This document shows positions 30,226 to 41,251 of a stretch of 64,000 nt of DNA, piece by piece. The stretch's first letter is position 1. Every line of letters begins with the position of its first letter. This stretch comes from Macrostomum hystrix (lineage: Eukaryota > Platyhelminthes > Macrostomidae), in NCBI GenBank assembly GCA_950097015.1, contig CATNEN010000038.1:4757001-4821000 (forward strand), read 5' to 3'. Under the pieces are notes generated by a model. It was not told where the DNA came from, did not search any database, and was given only the letters and a program-made list of their open reading frames with translations. The position numbers and the translations under genes were made by a program.

Positions 30226-31245
30226 CAGGGGCTTGCTAACTCTAGCCTGCGTGCACAATGCTCCTAAATCAGGCATGTTGCCACTTCCCACACCTAAAGT
30301 GTACTGTCTCATCTCTCCCTCATCTGGAGATAGAGAGTCACATCTCTCCCTCCTCTGGAGATAGAGTCACATTTTTCCCTCCTCTGGAGATAGAGAGTCA
30401 CATCTCTCCCTCATCTGGAGATAGAGAGTCACATCTCTCCCTCATTTAGAGATAGAGGGTCACATCTCTCCCTCATCTGGAGATAGAGAGTCACATCTCT
30501 CCCTCATCTGGAGATAGAGAGTCACATCTCTCCCTCATCTGGAGATAGAGAGTCACATCTCTCCCTCATTTAGAGATAGAGGGTCACATCTCTCCCTCAT
30601 CTGGAGATAGAGAGTCACATCTCTCCCTCATCTGGAGATAGAGAGTCACATCTCTCCCTCCTCTGGAGATAGAGAGTCACATCTCTCCCTCATCTGGAGA
30701 TAGAGTCACATCTCTCCCTCATCTGGAGATAGAGTCACATCTCTCCCTCATCTGGAGATAGAGTCACATCTCTCCCTCATCTGGAGATAGAGAGTCACAT
30801 CTCTCCCTCATCTGGAGATAGAGAGTCACATCTCTCCCTCATTTAGAGATAGAGGGTCACATCTCTCCCTCATCTGGAGATAGAGAGTCACATCTCTCCC
30901 TCATCTGGAGATAGAGAGTCACATCTCTCCCTCCTCTGGAGATAGAGAGTCACATCTCTCCCTCATCTGGAGATAGAGTCACATCTCTCCCTCATCTGGA
31001 GATAGAGTCACATCTCTCCCTCATCTGGAGATAGAGTCACATCTCTCCCTCATCTGGAGATAGAGAGTCACATCTCTCCCTCATCTGGAGATAGAGAGTC
31101 ACATCTCTCCCTCATTTAGAGATAGAGGGTCACATCTCTCCCTCATCTGGAGATAGAGAGTCACATCTCTCCCTCATCTGGAGATAGAGTCACATCTCTC
31201 CCTCCTCTGGAGATAGAGTCACATCTCTCCCGTGTCTCACTATCC
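30226..31245. mobile_element. Old hAT-type MITE copy whose interior has become a 31-bp array
   Basis: From 30226 the sequence CAGGGGCTTGCTAACTCTAG aligns with the left end of the intact hAT MITE at 56903 (CAGGGGTCGGCAAACTCCGG). Similarity then continues for about 90 bp through CCTAAATCAGGC..GTTGCC into the repeat, with many changes of the CpG-decay type. The array takes over at about 30306. The right terminal inverted repeat and a target duplication were not found, so the right end is lost or too diverged. Confidence 0.6.
30306..31240. repeat. 31/29-bp minisatellite with a 273-bp higher-order repeat
   Basis: Units are about CATCTCTCCCTCATCTGGAG followed by ATAGAGAGTCA (31 bp) or ATAGAGTCA (29 bp). 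A rare variant with CATTTAGAGATAGAGGG starts at 30443, 30567, 30840 and 31113. The last two intervals are exactly 273 bp, equal to six 31-bp and three 29-bp units, which shows a higher-order repeat. Confidence 0.93.
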
Positions 31246-31413
31246 TGTAAATTTGGGTAGGGGTTTGCAAGTAGTAGAAGTACTCATATAATGAATAGTG
31301 ATTCATCCTGACATATGTAGGCCATGCTAGAAGCGATTTCTATTCTATACGAATAGCACAATACCTCGTCATCAGCTATAGAAGAGTCCCACGCTGCATT
31401 CCAACCCCAGGCC
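31246..31413 (+). promoter_or_regulatory. Upstream region of the TP53I3-like gene
   Basis: The 170 bp between the array and the ATG at 31414 must hold the proximal promoter and 5' UTR. No clear TATA box was seen. The array therefore ends very close to the gene start. Confidence 0.35.
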
Positions 31414-33223
31414 ATGTCAAGCAGTCGCAGCCTGTCAATGCGAGCCATCCTAGTGGACAAGCCGGGCCCGCCGGAGTCCATGCGAGTTGCTCACGATGTA
31501 CAAACACCCGCGCCATTGCCTGGCCAGGTGCTAATTCAGGTGGCTTACGCCGGGCTAAACCGGGCTGACTTGCTGCAGCGAATGGGCCGCTACAATGCTC
31601 CCGACGGAGTCTCCAGCATCATGGGCCTGGAGGTCTCCGGCATAGTCAGGGAGGTCGGACCTGGCGGCTTAGGCGCCTCGGCCAGATTCCGGCCCGGCGA
31701 TCGAGTCATGGCCCTGCTGGCTGGCGGCGGCTACGCGGACTATGTGAATGTCTCAGCTGAGACTGTGAGTCCGACTCCTGGGAATGTGCAGTTCAAGGGA
31801 ATGTGCAATTCAAGGGAATGTGCAGTTCAAGGGAATGTGCAGTTCAAGGGAATGTGCAGTTCAAGGGAATGTGCAAATCAAGGGAATGTGCAGTTCAATG
31901 GAATGTGCAGTTTATGTGAACTTGCAGGTTTAAAATGTGCACTTTAATGAAATGTTTACTTTATGGAACTGTGCCGGTTAAGGTATTATACTGTTTATAG
32001 GGTTGTACAATTTGAAGGAATGTGCATTTTTGGGAATGTGTAGCGGTCCATGAACTGCAGCCCACAATACTGAAATCCCCACTGGCCGCAGGTGATTCGC
32101 CTGCCCGACAGCTTTTCGCTGCGGGACGCCGGCGCCCTGCCCGAGGCCTGGCTGACGGCCTACCAGCTGCTGTCCTTCGTCGGCCGCATCGGCAGCGGAG
32201 AGCGAGTCCTGGTGCACGCCGGGGCCAGCGGCGTTGGCACCGCCGCGCTGCAGCTCAGCCGCCACCTGTTCGGCGCTGTGCCATTCGCCACCGCCGGCTC
32301 GGCCGACAAGTGCAGCCTGGCTGTGCGCCTCGGGGCCGAGCGCTGCTTTAACTACAAGGAGCAGCCGGACTGGCCAGTCGAGCTGCTGCACTCAACTGGC
32401 GGCGCCGGCGTCGACGTGCTGCTGGACTGCATCGGCGCCGCGCACCTCGGCGCGAATGCCCGAGTCCTGGCGCTCGACTCTCGCTGGGTGCTGTACGGAC
32501 TCATGGGCGGCGCCGACCTGCCGCCAGCTGAAGCCTCCGGCTTTCTTGGCGCCCTTCTGAGCAAGCGGGCCAGCCTCATCGCCACCCTGCTCAGAAACCG
32601 GCCGCCTGAGGTGAGAAGACTGCTCAGTTATTCCCATTGGATGGCAAGCCCTCTACCTAATCATCGTCAAGCTACCTGCACTCATCTCATCATCTAACCT
32701 ACATCCGTTAATCTACCCATAGTCCCTTAATCCAGTCCTTTATCCCCAACCCTCCCCATATGAATCTACCCCTCCCCATATGAATCTACCCCTCCCCATA
32801 TGAATCTACCCCTTCCCATATGAATCTACCCCTTCCCATATGAATCTACCCCTTCCCATATGAATCTACCCATTTCTTACATAGATCTACCATTCTTGTC
32901 CTTAATCTACCCATTGATCTACTCTCCTTCCATGAATGCATTTCCGCAGTAACCATTTCTCTGATTCTTTCTGTCGTCAAAGCTCTGGAACATTTCATAC
33001 CCAATTCCTCCCACCGCAGTACAAGGCCCAGCTGGTCTCAGAGTTCGCTGAGCGGGCCCTGCCGCTGTTCGAGACTGGCCGACTCCGCCCGGTCATCGAC
33101 TCGGAGTTCCCGCTGGCTGAGGTTGCAGCAGCGCATACTAAGATGCAGTCAAATGCCAATCTGGGCAAAATCTTGCTGGCCATCAATCCCCAGCTTGAGC
33201 TGGAGAAGCGCCAGGAGCTGTGA
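31414..33223 (+). CDS. TP53I3: Quinone oxidoreductase, TP53I3 (PIG3) type, three exons
   Basis: Exons 31414-31764, 32092-32610 and 33020-33223, all joined in phase 0, give 357 residues (human 332). Introns start GTGAGT and GTGAGA and end CCGCAG and ACCGCAG. It is a zinc-free medium-chain dehydrogenase/reductase that uses NADPH to reduce quinones. Visible family features are LNRADLLQRMGRY and IMGLEVSGIV in the catalytic half, the nucleotide loop HAGASGVGTAALQLSR in exon 2, VLLDCIG and SRWVLYGLMGG. The C-terminal exon ends with the expected helix and NLGKILLAI strand. A second ATG at 31438 (MRAILVDKPG) aligns better with the human start, so the first eight residues may not be used. Both introns hold a private minisatellite. 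AATAAA at 33491 is the likely 3' signal. Confidence 0.93.
31785..31925. repeat. 17-bp minisatellite in intron 1 of the TP53I3-like gene
   Basis: About seven units of GGGAATGTGCAGTTCAA with small changes, decaying toward 31990. Confidence 0.88.
32754..32873. repeat. 20-bp minisatellite in intron 2 of the TP53I3-like gene
   Basis: Six units of ATGAATCTACCCCTTCCCAT; the first ones read CCCTCCCCAT, the later ones CCCTTCCCAT. Confidence 0.9.
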
Positions 33224-33490
33224 CACTCAAAACTCATTTGCTTGTCATCTCGTATGATTTCACTTGAAGAGATTGTAGCTCGTAGCATCATTAAACGAAA
33301 TTTCCAATTTTTCCAACACGCTTTAACATTTTTGTATCGCTTCCGGTGGGATTTGGTCCAATTGAATTCTGTCTGTAAATTAGTTTTTCATTTTTATGCT
33401 CTGGCTATTGACAGTAATATATAGAGAATAATAATATATGACTACGAGTATTTGAACTGTCGAATGTAAAATCTACTGATTTGTATCTGA

Positions 33491-33496
33491 AATAAA
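33491..33496 (+). promoter_or_regulatory. Polyadenylation signal of the TP53I3-like gene
   Basis: AATAAA about 270 bp after the stop; another lies at 33652. Confidence 0.5.
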
Positions 33497-33679
33497 AACA
33501 ATGGGTACTTATTATTTTCTTTCGGTAGTTACTGTAGCCGAGAGATCTCCGAATTTTCTACTGATAATCATGGCTTTCACAACCTAAACTGACAGCTTTT
33601 CGTAATCATTTAAGCAAGCACTTTCACAAGTTAAAGTTTCCATACTTCCTAAATAAAGGAATTACTTGTGTACAAAGGT

Positions 33680-34350
33680 CAGTGATAAGGCATTACTGTG
33701 TCAGAGATAAGAGCAGTGTGTCATCTATGATGCATTGCTGTGTCAGAGATAATAGTGGTGTGTCATCTATGATGCATTGCTGTGTCAGAGATAAGAGCAG
33801 TGTGTCATCTATGATGCATTGCTGTGTCAGAGATAAGAGCAGTGTGTCATCTATGATGCATTGCTGTGTCAGAGATAATAGTGGTGTGTCATCTATGATG
33901 CATTACTGTGTCAGAGATAATAGTGGTGTGTCATCTATGATGCATTGCTGTGTCAGAGATAAGAGCAGTGTGTCATCTATGATGCATTGCTGTGTCAGAG
34001 ATAATAGTGGTGTGTCATCTATGATGCATTGCTGTGTCAGAGATAAGAGCAGTGTGTCATCTATGATGCATTGCTGTGTCAGAGATAAGAGCAGTGTGTC
34101 ATCTATGATGCATTGCTGTGTCAGAGATAACAGTGGTGTGTCATCTATGATGCATTGCTGTGTCAGAGATAATAGTGGTGTGTCATCTACGATGCATTGC
34201 TGTGTCAGAGATAATAGTGGTGTGTCATCTATGATAACATTGCTGTGTCAGAGATAATAGTGGTGTGTCATCTATGATAAATTGCTGTGTCAGAGATAAT
34301 AGTGGTGTGTCATCTATGATGCATTGCTGTGTCAGAGATAACAGCGGTGT
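33680..34350. repeat. 42-bp minisatellite, about 16 units
   Basis: Each unit reads GTGTCAGAGATAAGAGCAGT or the variant with AATAGTGGT, then GTGTCATCTATGATGCATTGCT. The two variants (AAGAGCAGT and AATAGTGGT) alternate irregularly, so there may be a dimeric or longer higher-order pattern. As 42 is a multiple of three, a 191-codon frame runs through; it is an artefact. Confidence 0.93.
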
Positions 34351-34503
34351 GTTAGTGATAAGATGTACAGAAAAGAAGTAGAATATAAAAACACGTCTCT
34401 TAATTTCCATGAACAACATTTTTCTCAGTTCCAAAGAAACACAGACTCAGATGCAGGGATGATGTATTTCAGTTTATCTTCACCTTGCTGCTGCATGCTA
34501 CAT

Positions 34504-34509
34504 TTTAAT
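34504..34509 (-). promoter_or_regulatory. Polyadenylation signal of RPS29 (ATTAAA variant)
   Basis: ATTAAA on the minus strand, about 86 bp after the RPS29 stop. Confidence 0.5.
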
Positions 34510-34594
34510 TCAAACTACTCAACTGGCTGAGCTTGTAGGTGATATAAAAGAACAGTTCACCATGTTATTTAGCAACAGGGATGGCTATCATCAT

Positions 34595-34762
34595 TCAGTC
34601 CTTCTTGAATCCGATGGTCTCTGCGTACTGTCGAAAGCACTGTCGGCAGACGCTGAGTCCGTACTTGCGGATCAGGCCATGTCGGTTGGAGCACACACGG
34701 CAGCAGCGGCTGCCAGCGCCATACTTCTTGGGGTGGGCGTGCCAGATTGTTGAGAAAGGCAT
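34595..34762 (-). CDS. RPS29: Ribosomal protein S29 (uS14)
   Basis: A 55-residue protein, one shorter than the human form. It matches the family through [19 protein letters not shown] and [13 protein letters not shown]. The zinc site is complete: C21, C24, C39 and C42. It is part of the small ribosomal subunit head near the mRNA entry. The start (GCCGCCATGCC) is a good initiation context. Just before it, TTAACACTTTTCAG looks like an intron acceptor (near 34784), so the first exon is probably non-coding and lies further right. The coding part seems to be a single exon. Confidence 0.96.
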   Translation of the reverse strand: MPFSTIWHAHPKKYGAGSRCCRVCSNRHGLIRKYGLSVCRQCFRQYAETIGFKKD

Positions 34763-36264
34763 GGCGGCTGCTTTGCAATTAGCTGAAAAGTGTTAAAGAC
34801 AAGACGACAGTAACTAGTGTTATGTCACAGCTATGGCCACGGCTTTGGGGTCCCACTGCAAGTACAGTGGCAAGCACAGATGCCTATGGCAGCAACACAT
34901 ACATCTATGGTAGACATCTGCTCTTATGGCTAAAACTACAGGAAAATACTATAGTTGCAGTCACATTCTGTAATTCTCCTCTAGTAATGTTAAAAAAGAG
35001 AAACATGTAGATTAAAACAAAGATACCTGATAAACTATAAAATAGATGTAAATAAAAATAAAATATAATTCAATACAAAACTACATAAGCTAATGTCCTC
35101 TTCTACCTTATAAATTAGACATATTTATCTTTCTAGGAATTGATTTTAGGAGTTAAAAATGAATTTTTTTATTTAAATAACAATATTATCTAATTGTATT
35201 TCCCTTACTTTTTGCTTCAAAATAAACTTTTGCAAATTCTTAAAATTGGTCTTCTTATTCATTTTATGAAATATGACATTAGTTTATGAACTTCTTAGTA
35301 TAGTCTTCTACTCTCATTCTTTATTAAAATTATGACAATAACAGTTAGTAGTAGGTAGATAGAAATGTAATTTTAGAAAAGCAATCAAATGTTTGCTTAA
35401 GTTTGTACTTTAATTTGCAAGTCACTTAAAATGATTAGGTTATCTTCCCAATTCAAAATACTGTATTTCTTATAGTTTTGTCAGAACTATGGTTACGGCT
35501 ATGGCACTAATGGAATATGATAATATTTAGGTATCTACTGTTATGGAATACAAGCCATAGTTTTGCTTATGGCTCTAGCTATGGCACATGGACTCAACCT
35601 TATAACAAAACACTAACAGTAACTATATCTTGAATAATGATTTTTCTTAGCAGATTTGGCTGTTACACTATAAATAGAAATTATTTTAATAAGATAAAAC
35701 TAAAGCTCTTTATTTTTAGTTACCAGTTTTGTACAACGAATATCTAAGTTTTTAGGAACAATGCAAATTACAAAAAATCTTAAAGAATTCCCTTGCTGTT
35801 AATCAGAAGATTGAGATATGTTTGACATTAAATAAACTTTTATGTAAGTCTTAGAAAGATTAAAAGTACTCTTTGCTAAGTTAATATTACTCATCTATTG
35901 TCAATATGTTGTCAATTTCTGAAAGCATATCAAACTAAAAATAGCTCTACATTGTAAAAATATGATAGGTGATTGGCCCTTATCATACATTTTATTTCAT
36001 GCCTACAACTACAACAACAATTTTCTAAGTTTGTGTTAAATACTCACTGTATTATTGCTTATTTATTTGTATAACTAGGCTAAAGAAATTCAATTTTAAG
36101 TGTTATAACAAAATTTTTGTTGTTCTTAATTGTTAATAGACTAATCTGAAAAGTTGGTTTGAACATCATCAAACAAGTGACAATTTGACTTCTTGCTTCT
36201 TGCACCACTCTCCACACAGAGTGAGTGGATCATATACTTAATTACTTTTGATGCTTAGTGCCTA
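34763..36264. other. Upstream region of RPS29; AT-rich, no other gene
   Basis: A probable 5' UTR intron of RPS29 begins at about 34785 going right; its first exon was not located. The motif CTATGGC recurs around 34830-34910 and 35490-35600. No coding region was recognised. Confidence 0.4.
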
Positions 36265-36272
36265 TGACAGAC

Positions 36273-36535
36273 CATACATGCGCAACACCCGGCCGGGTGA
36301 AACAAGGGCCAAGCAAGGTAAGTCGCAAAAACCAATCGACCAAGCACAAAAAAATCAAAGGGGGGACCAAGGGACAAAAAAGGAAGGCGTGAAGAAAAGG
36401 AAAAAGGGGAGAGAAAAAGAGAGCAAATGAGAGCAAACTAAGTCGTAAATAGAGCAATGAAACGAACTAAGTCGCAAATGAGAGCAAAAACTAAGTTGCA
36501 CAGCTGGCTAAGATTTGGGAGGTTGCGCATGTATG
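36273..36535. mobile_element. 263-bp MITE with 14-bp terminal repeats and 8-bp target duplication
   Basis: Both ends are CATACATGCGCAAC in inverted orientation. The flanks are TGACAGAC at 36265-36272 and 36536-36543, a perfect 8-bp target duplication as left by hAT-type transposases. The interior is purine-rich, with several GAGCAAA and CTAAGTCG motifs and a run of G and A. No coding capacity. Confidence 0.85.
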
Positions 36536-36543
36536 TGACAGAC

Positions 36544-38186
36544 CATAAATGCAAATTATATTATAAAAGTGGCACAATGACAGTCAATTTAACTTTTAAG
36601 AAATGAAAATTTCATTATCTCCTAGCAGCAAATATAAGAACTAGAACCAAGAAAAGATTAATCTCCTAGTTTGTGGCTATTAATTTTTCTTAATTAGTAA
36701 AACATAAGTTTTACAATACTATAATATAGTTTCAGGCTCTAAATATGCATAATTTAGATTTGCCATATTGCATCTAATATAATAATTCACTAGGGCCTAT
36801 GTCCTATACATACCTAAAGTCAAAGTAAAACAACTACCAAAATAAAACATAAATATAGACTACATAAAATATTTGTCCTAAGTAGGGGGCCTAACTCATT
36901 TAACAAGTAAAAAGTTATGGACTATGGTGTACAAAAACAGATTAAAGCCTGGTCCAAATAAAAATAATTTACTAGCACAAACTAGGAGACTACCCAAAAA
37001 TAATTTATTATGCTTCAAAATTTTAGTTTAAGTGAAAAAATAAACAAGAGAAAATACTTGAACATTTTAGATTGAAATATAGCTAGGCCTTTGAAATACA
37101 TTGGTCCTAGCCCCTAGTACATAAGGTGCAGGGATTGAAATGTTATTAATATGCCCAATGGACAATGGAGTTCTAGGCATAATCACGTGAAACCCATAGC
37201 TCCTTATGGGCCACCTGCTCATATGCCAGCTGACATTTAGCAATAAATAATCAATACTAATTGCTTCTGAATATTTGATCATAAGGATAAAATTTTATCA
37301 ACAGTTTTCAAGATAAGCTCTCTCAGGCTCAATGGTGGATCCATCCAATGGGGCCAAGTCGCTAAGTGGCTATAACAGATAGGCCTAGCCTACTCAAAAT
37401 TTTAATCCTCCTGACTGATGCGCATGTCGCCCCCTCAGTCACAGAAACAGTGCAGTTTTCAGAGTTTCAATCACAGCGACCACTTTTACAGTACTAACTC
37501 ACAGCACTATGATGTTTTGCTAGCTGTTTGGTTGTGGCGGGCCGTACCCTACCCTAAATTTTAGCCCCACTCCGAAAGAAAAAGGTGTCAGATCCACCCA
37601 CCATAGAGGACTGAGCAACATCATTAAATGTTACTACTAGTTTAGCTTAAGCTAAAGAAGTCGGCGAGAATTTCGGAAAACAAAAGTAGCATTAAAAAAT
37701 ATAGTATGATTATCTGACTATATAAACGAATGATGCTGTCAGGTACACATACCTCTTTCGCTACTTAATGACTAGAAAGAAGGAGAAGACAATGAGGAGT
37801 CGATGATGAGCACAATAAGGCATCGAATTTATGATTAAATTTTAAATTGTTCTATACATATAATTATACTTTTGCTGTGTAAACATATTGATTTTTTTCT
37901 TAATTTTGTTTGAAGGCCAAAAAAGTGTTGGCATAAAACGGCATCGAAAGTACAATTATACGTAGTTTGTTTTATCAATTAGCTAATTTATAGTCGGGAT
38001 GTCTCTCGTACTTTACTATTTAAAATCCCCAAATTCCTGTCTGGAAGAGCCAGACATCTAACACTGAAAAATTATATTTGGAATTAAATTTATGGCTTCG
38101 GATAGTAGGTATTCGTGATATAAGGTAAAATCAATGATTAAATTAGGTCATTTTCATACTTTACTTACAAGTAAGTAAGGAACTTT
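36544..38186. other. AT-rich region; nothing recognised
   Basis: About 1.6 kb with no supported gene. Weak inverted similarity around GGTGGATC (37331) and GATCCACCCACCAT (near 37590) could mark an old element. Confidence 0.4.
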
Positions 38187-38960
38187 CTTAGGGGCCAGCA
38201 CGAGACTTTCCCGCAGACGGTTTTCCCGCCGAGCTTTTTTTCGCAGGATCTTTCCCCACAGCGAGCTTTTCCGGCAGGTCTTTTTCCTTCCGAGGAAAGT
38301 ATGCCCGCCCAAAAAGGGGCATAAATGCCCGTGGAGCTTTAATTTCCCGCCGAGACTTTCCCGCCGTGGGTTTTCGCACCAAAACAGCAACCGATTTTCT
38401 CGCCATTTTTCCCACACGCAAATGTCTGCATACAATTCCCTCCCGGGGATTTCGAAAATCTTTTTATTTCGAGCACAGGGCTGCCTGCTGTGTGCCGGTG
38501 TGCAAAATATCGGGGTGGTGACGCTGCAGTCTACCCATTTTCGATTTTTTCGAAAGAAATCCGGCCTAGTTCCCAAGTCTCCCTTGACGTCAAGAACTAT
38601 GATTTTTCGCGGTGGACCATCGAAGGAAGCGGGTGCAATTTAGTGAGCTGGCTGGTTTCTTCTTAAGAAAATGAAAAGGACTTTCCTTTTTGGAATTGAT
38701 CACGTTCGTTCTTCTCTTTGTTTAGAAATCAAAGTGAAATGAAGCAATTAAAATTTTGTTATAAAACTTATCAAATGTTCAAACTGTGAAATGCGAAACC
38801 GGGTCATATTGTCAGAGTTGCAATCATACAAGTACTATTTCGTGGGTAAGGCATATAGGCAATAAATTTGGCGAGAAAATCGTTGGGTGTTTCGGTGCGA
38901 AAATCCACTGCGGGAAAGTCTCGGCGGGGAAACCATCAGCGGCCCGGGAAATCCTCAATG
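38187..38960. mobile_element. Inverted-repeat element of unknown family
   Basis: Arms at 38346-38404 and 38871-38928 are inverted copies of each other (about 85 percent by eye), both with CCCGCCGAGACTTTCCCGC, TTTTCGCACC and GATTTTCTCGCC. The left side contains several more CCGC(C/A)GA-type repeats out to 38190. Between the arms (38565-38589) lies a 25-bp stretch identical, in reverse orientation, to the junction of units in the 40-kb array. No transposase is present. Outer ends and target duplication were not defined. Confidence 0.6.
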
Positions 38961-40045
38961 AACCTATTGAATTACAAAACCGAGGAAACAGACCATTAAA
39001 GACGCAGATCTAATCAGCTCAAAATGGGGCTTGTATTGTTAGTATAGGGTGTTCTAACTGCAGTTTGGCTGAGTTTCAAGGTCGAGGGTTCGATTCTTAA
39101 ATAAACCGAAATATATGACGCAGTCAGTAAAGTTTCTAGGAGCCAAAGACCACAGAAAATCAATAAACAAAAAAAACTGAAAGCCAATTATTCCATAAGT
39201 TAATTTAAAGAGCCAGCCATATACGAGTATCAGGCCATTGAACGTACTGAACACATTGCTATATAATCCAGGGGGTATAGGGGAATAGCTGCATCTCACG
39301 GCTAATATATAAAGCAACTTGTGAATGAATTGCACCTACACACTGCATAGATGAGATGTTTTTTGAGCATAGCTGGCCACTCAAGATGACTCACCGTTCA
39401 TGAAACTCAACCTCCTATACCCCGCTTCCATCCTGCTAAAAAATAAATGATGTGTGCGTGTGGGCTAATGCAGTGTACATTGAGACGCTCCAGTGCAGGC
39501 AATTTTTACTGCATTTACAACCCCAGCTCCGCAAACTCTGGCATGTACGTATCCACACAGCCTTAACCCCGCGGTCACACCCACCCCAAACCAGCCACCC
39601 CAGATTTTACAGGGTTCGCGTTCTGTAGCTATAGTACCGCATACGATTAGGGTGTACAAATTCTGTCAGGAAGATATCCTGCTTATAGCCCCCCCACCTC
39701 TGGGCCGACTATGGTCTGTCAGCTCTTTCTAAAACACATTTTGTACAGTGCATATACACAGCTGTACGCTCGTACTCTCCGTCTGTGTGGCATACTGTGA
39801 CAACAATTTATAACTATACACATTTGAATGTCTACGATAGAACATTCTTTTAGCAAGTAAACTTAGCGACATCATATATAGAAGGAATATAACTATTCCT
39901 GAATTGCACATCACACTATATTTAGCTGCAGGTAAGTCGACTACTTATTCTTAGGAACAAAAGTTTCATTTCATTCAGGTTATTAAAATTATTTATTTAG
40001 CAGAATATAAAAAGCGTTAAATTTCCAGAATTTTTGTTTAAATCG
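38961..40045. other. Spacer; nothing recognised
   Basis: Mixed-composition DNA with short frames on both strands that have no recognisable domain. Confidence 0.4.
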
Positions 40046-40047
40046 AG

Positions 40048-40990
40048 AAGCAATTAGGATTTCTGTCAAGGGAATCACAGGAACTCGGATTTCCGTCATG
40101 GGAGACTTGGGAACTAGGATTTCCGTCAAGGGAGTCACGGGAACTAGGATTTCCGTCAAGGGAGACACGGGAACTAGGATTTCCGTCAAGGGAGACACGG
40201 GAACTAGGATTTCCGTCAAGGGAGACACGGGAACTAGGATTTCCGTCAAGGGAGTCACGGGAACTAGGATTTCCGTCAAGGGAATCACAGGAACTCGGAT
40301 TTCCGTCATGGGAGACTTGGGAACTAGGATTTCCGTCAAGGGAGTCACGGGAACTAGGATTTCCGTCAAGGGAGCCTTAGGAACTCGGATTCCCGTCAAG
40401 GGAGTCACGGGAACTAGGATTTCCGTCAAGGGAGCCTTGGGAACTAGGATTCCCGTCAAGGGAGACTTGGGAACTAGGATTCCCGTCAATGGGAGACTTG
40501 GGAACTAGGATTCCCGTCAAGGGAGACTTGGGAACTCAGATTCCCGTCAAGGGAGTCTTGGGAAGTCGGATTCCCGTCATGGGAGATTTGGGAACTAGGA
40601 TTCTCGTCAAGGGAGCCTTGGGAACTAGGATTCCCGTCAAGGGAGACTTGGGAACTCGGATTTCCGTCAAGGGAGACTTGGGAACTAGGATTTCCGTCAA
40701 GGGAGTCACGGGAACTAGGATTTCCGTCAAGGGAGCCTTAGGAACTCGGATTCCCGTCAAGGGAGACTTGGGAACTAGGATTCCCGTCAAGGGAGACTTG
40801 GGAACTAGGATTCCCGTCAAGGGAGACTTGGGAACTAGGATTCCCGTCAAGGGAGACTTGGGAACTCGGATTTCCGTCAAGGGAGACTTGGGAGCTAGGA
40901 TTTCCGTCAAGGGAGACTTGGGAGCTAGGATTTCCGTCAAGGGAGACTTGGGAGCTAGGATTTCCGTCAAGGGAGTCACGGGAACTAGGA
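40048..40990. repeat. 30-bp minisatellite, about 31 units
   Basis: Consensus GGAACTAGGATTTCCGTCAA followed by GGGAGACACG or GGGAGACTTG. Two sub-families separate: TTTCCGTC with ACACG in the left half, and TTCCCGTC with ACTTG in the right half. One unit near 40490 has an extra base. Since 30 is a multiple of three, frames run through both strands; these are artefacts. Confidence 0.93.
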
Positions 40991-41251
40991 GTAGGAATTC
41001 AATGCGCCACAATTGAATTCGTAGGGTCGTAGTTTATGTGGTTGGTTTATCCTCTTGGTGTTTAATACGAGTACATTATTAATATGGTGCTAATAGTCTA
41101 TGGTACTTAGTCAAAGTCACTCTCGCAATAAGTAAAATTAAGCTGGGAATCTAGCTGTTGGTGAAGAATCCGTTAATCAATTGAGAAAGTAACTGAACAA
41201 GGTGTCAAAACTGTCAGCTTGTCAATCAACAGTTGGAGCACAGAGCGCGGC

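Noticed and set aside
33682-34257. 191-codon frame with a 14-residue repeat
   Set aside because: It is the 42-bp minisatellite, and 42 is a multiple of three. No start context or domain.
39989-41016. Repetitive frames on both strands around 40-41 kb
   Set aside because: They are translations of the 30-bp minisatellite.
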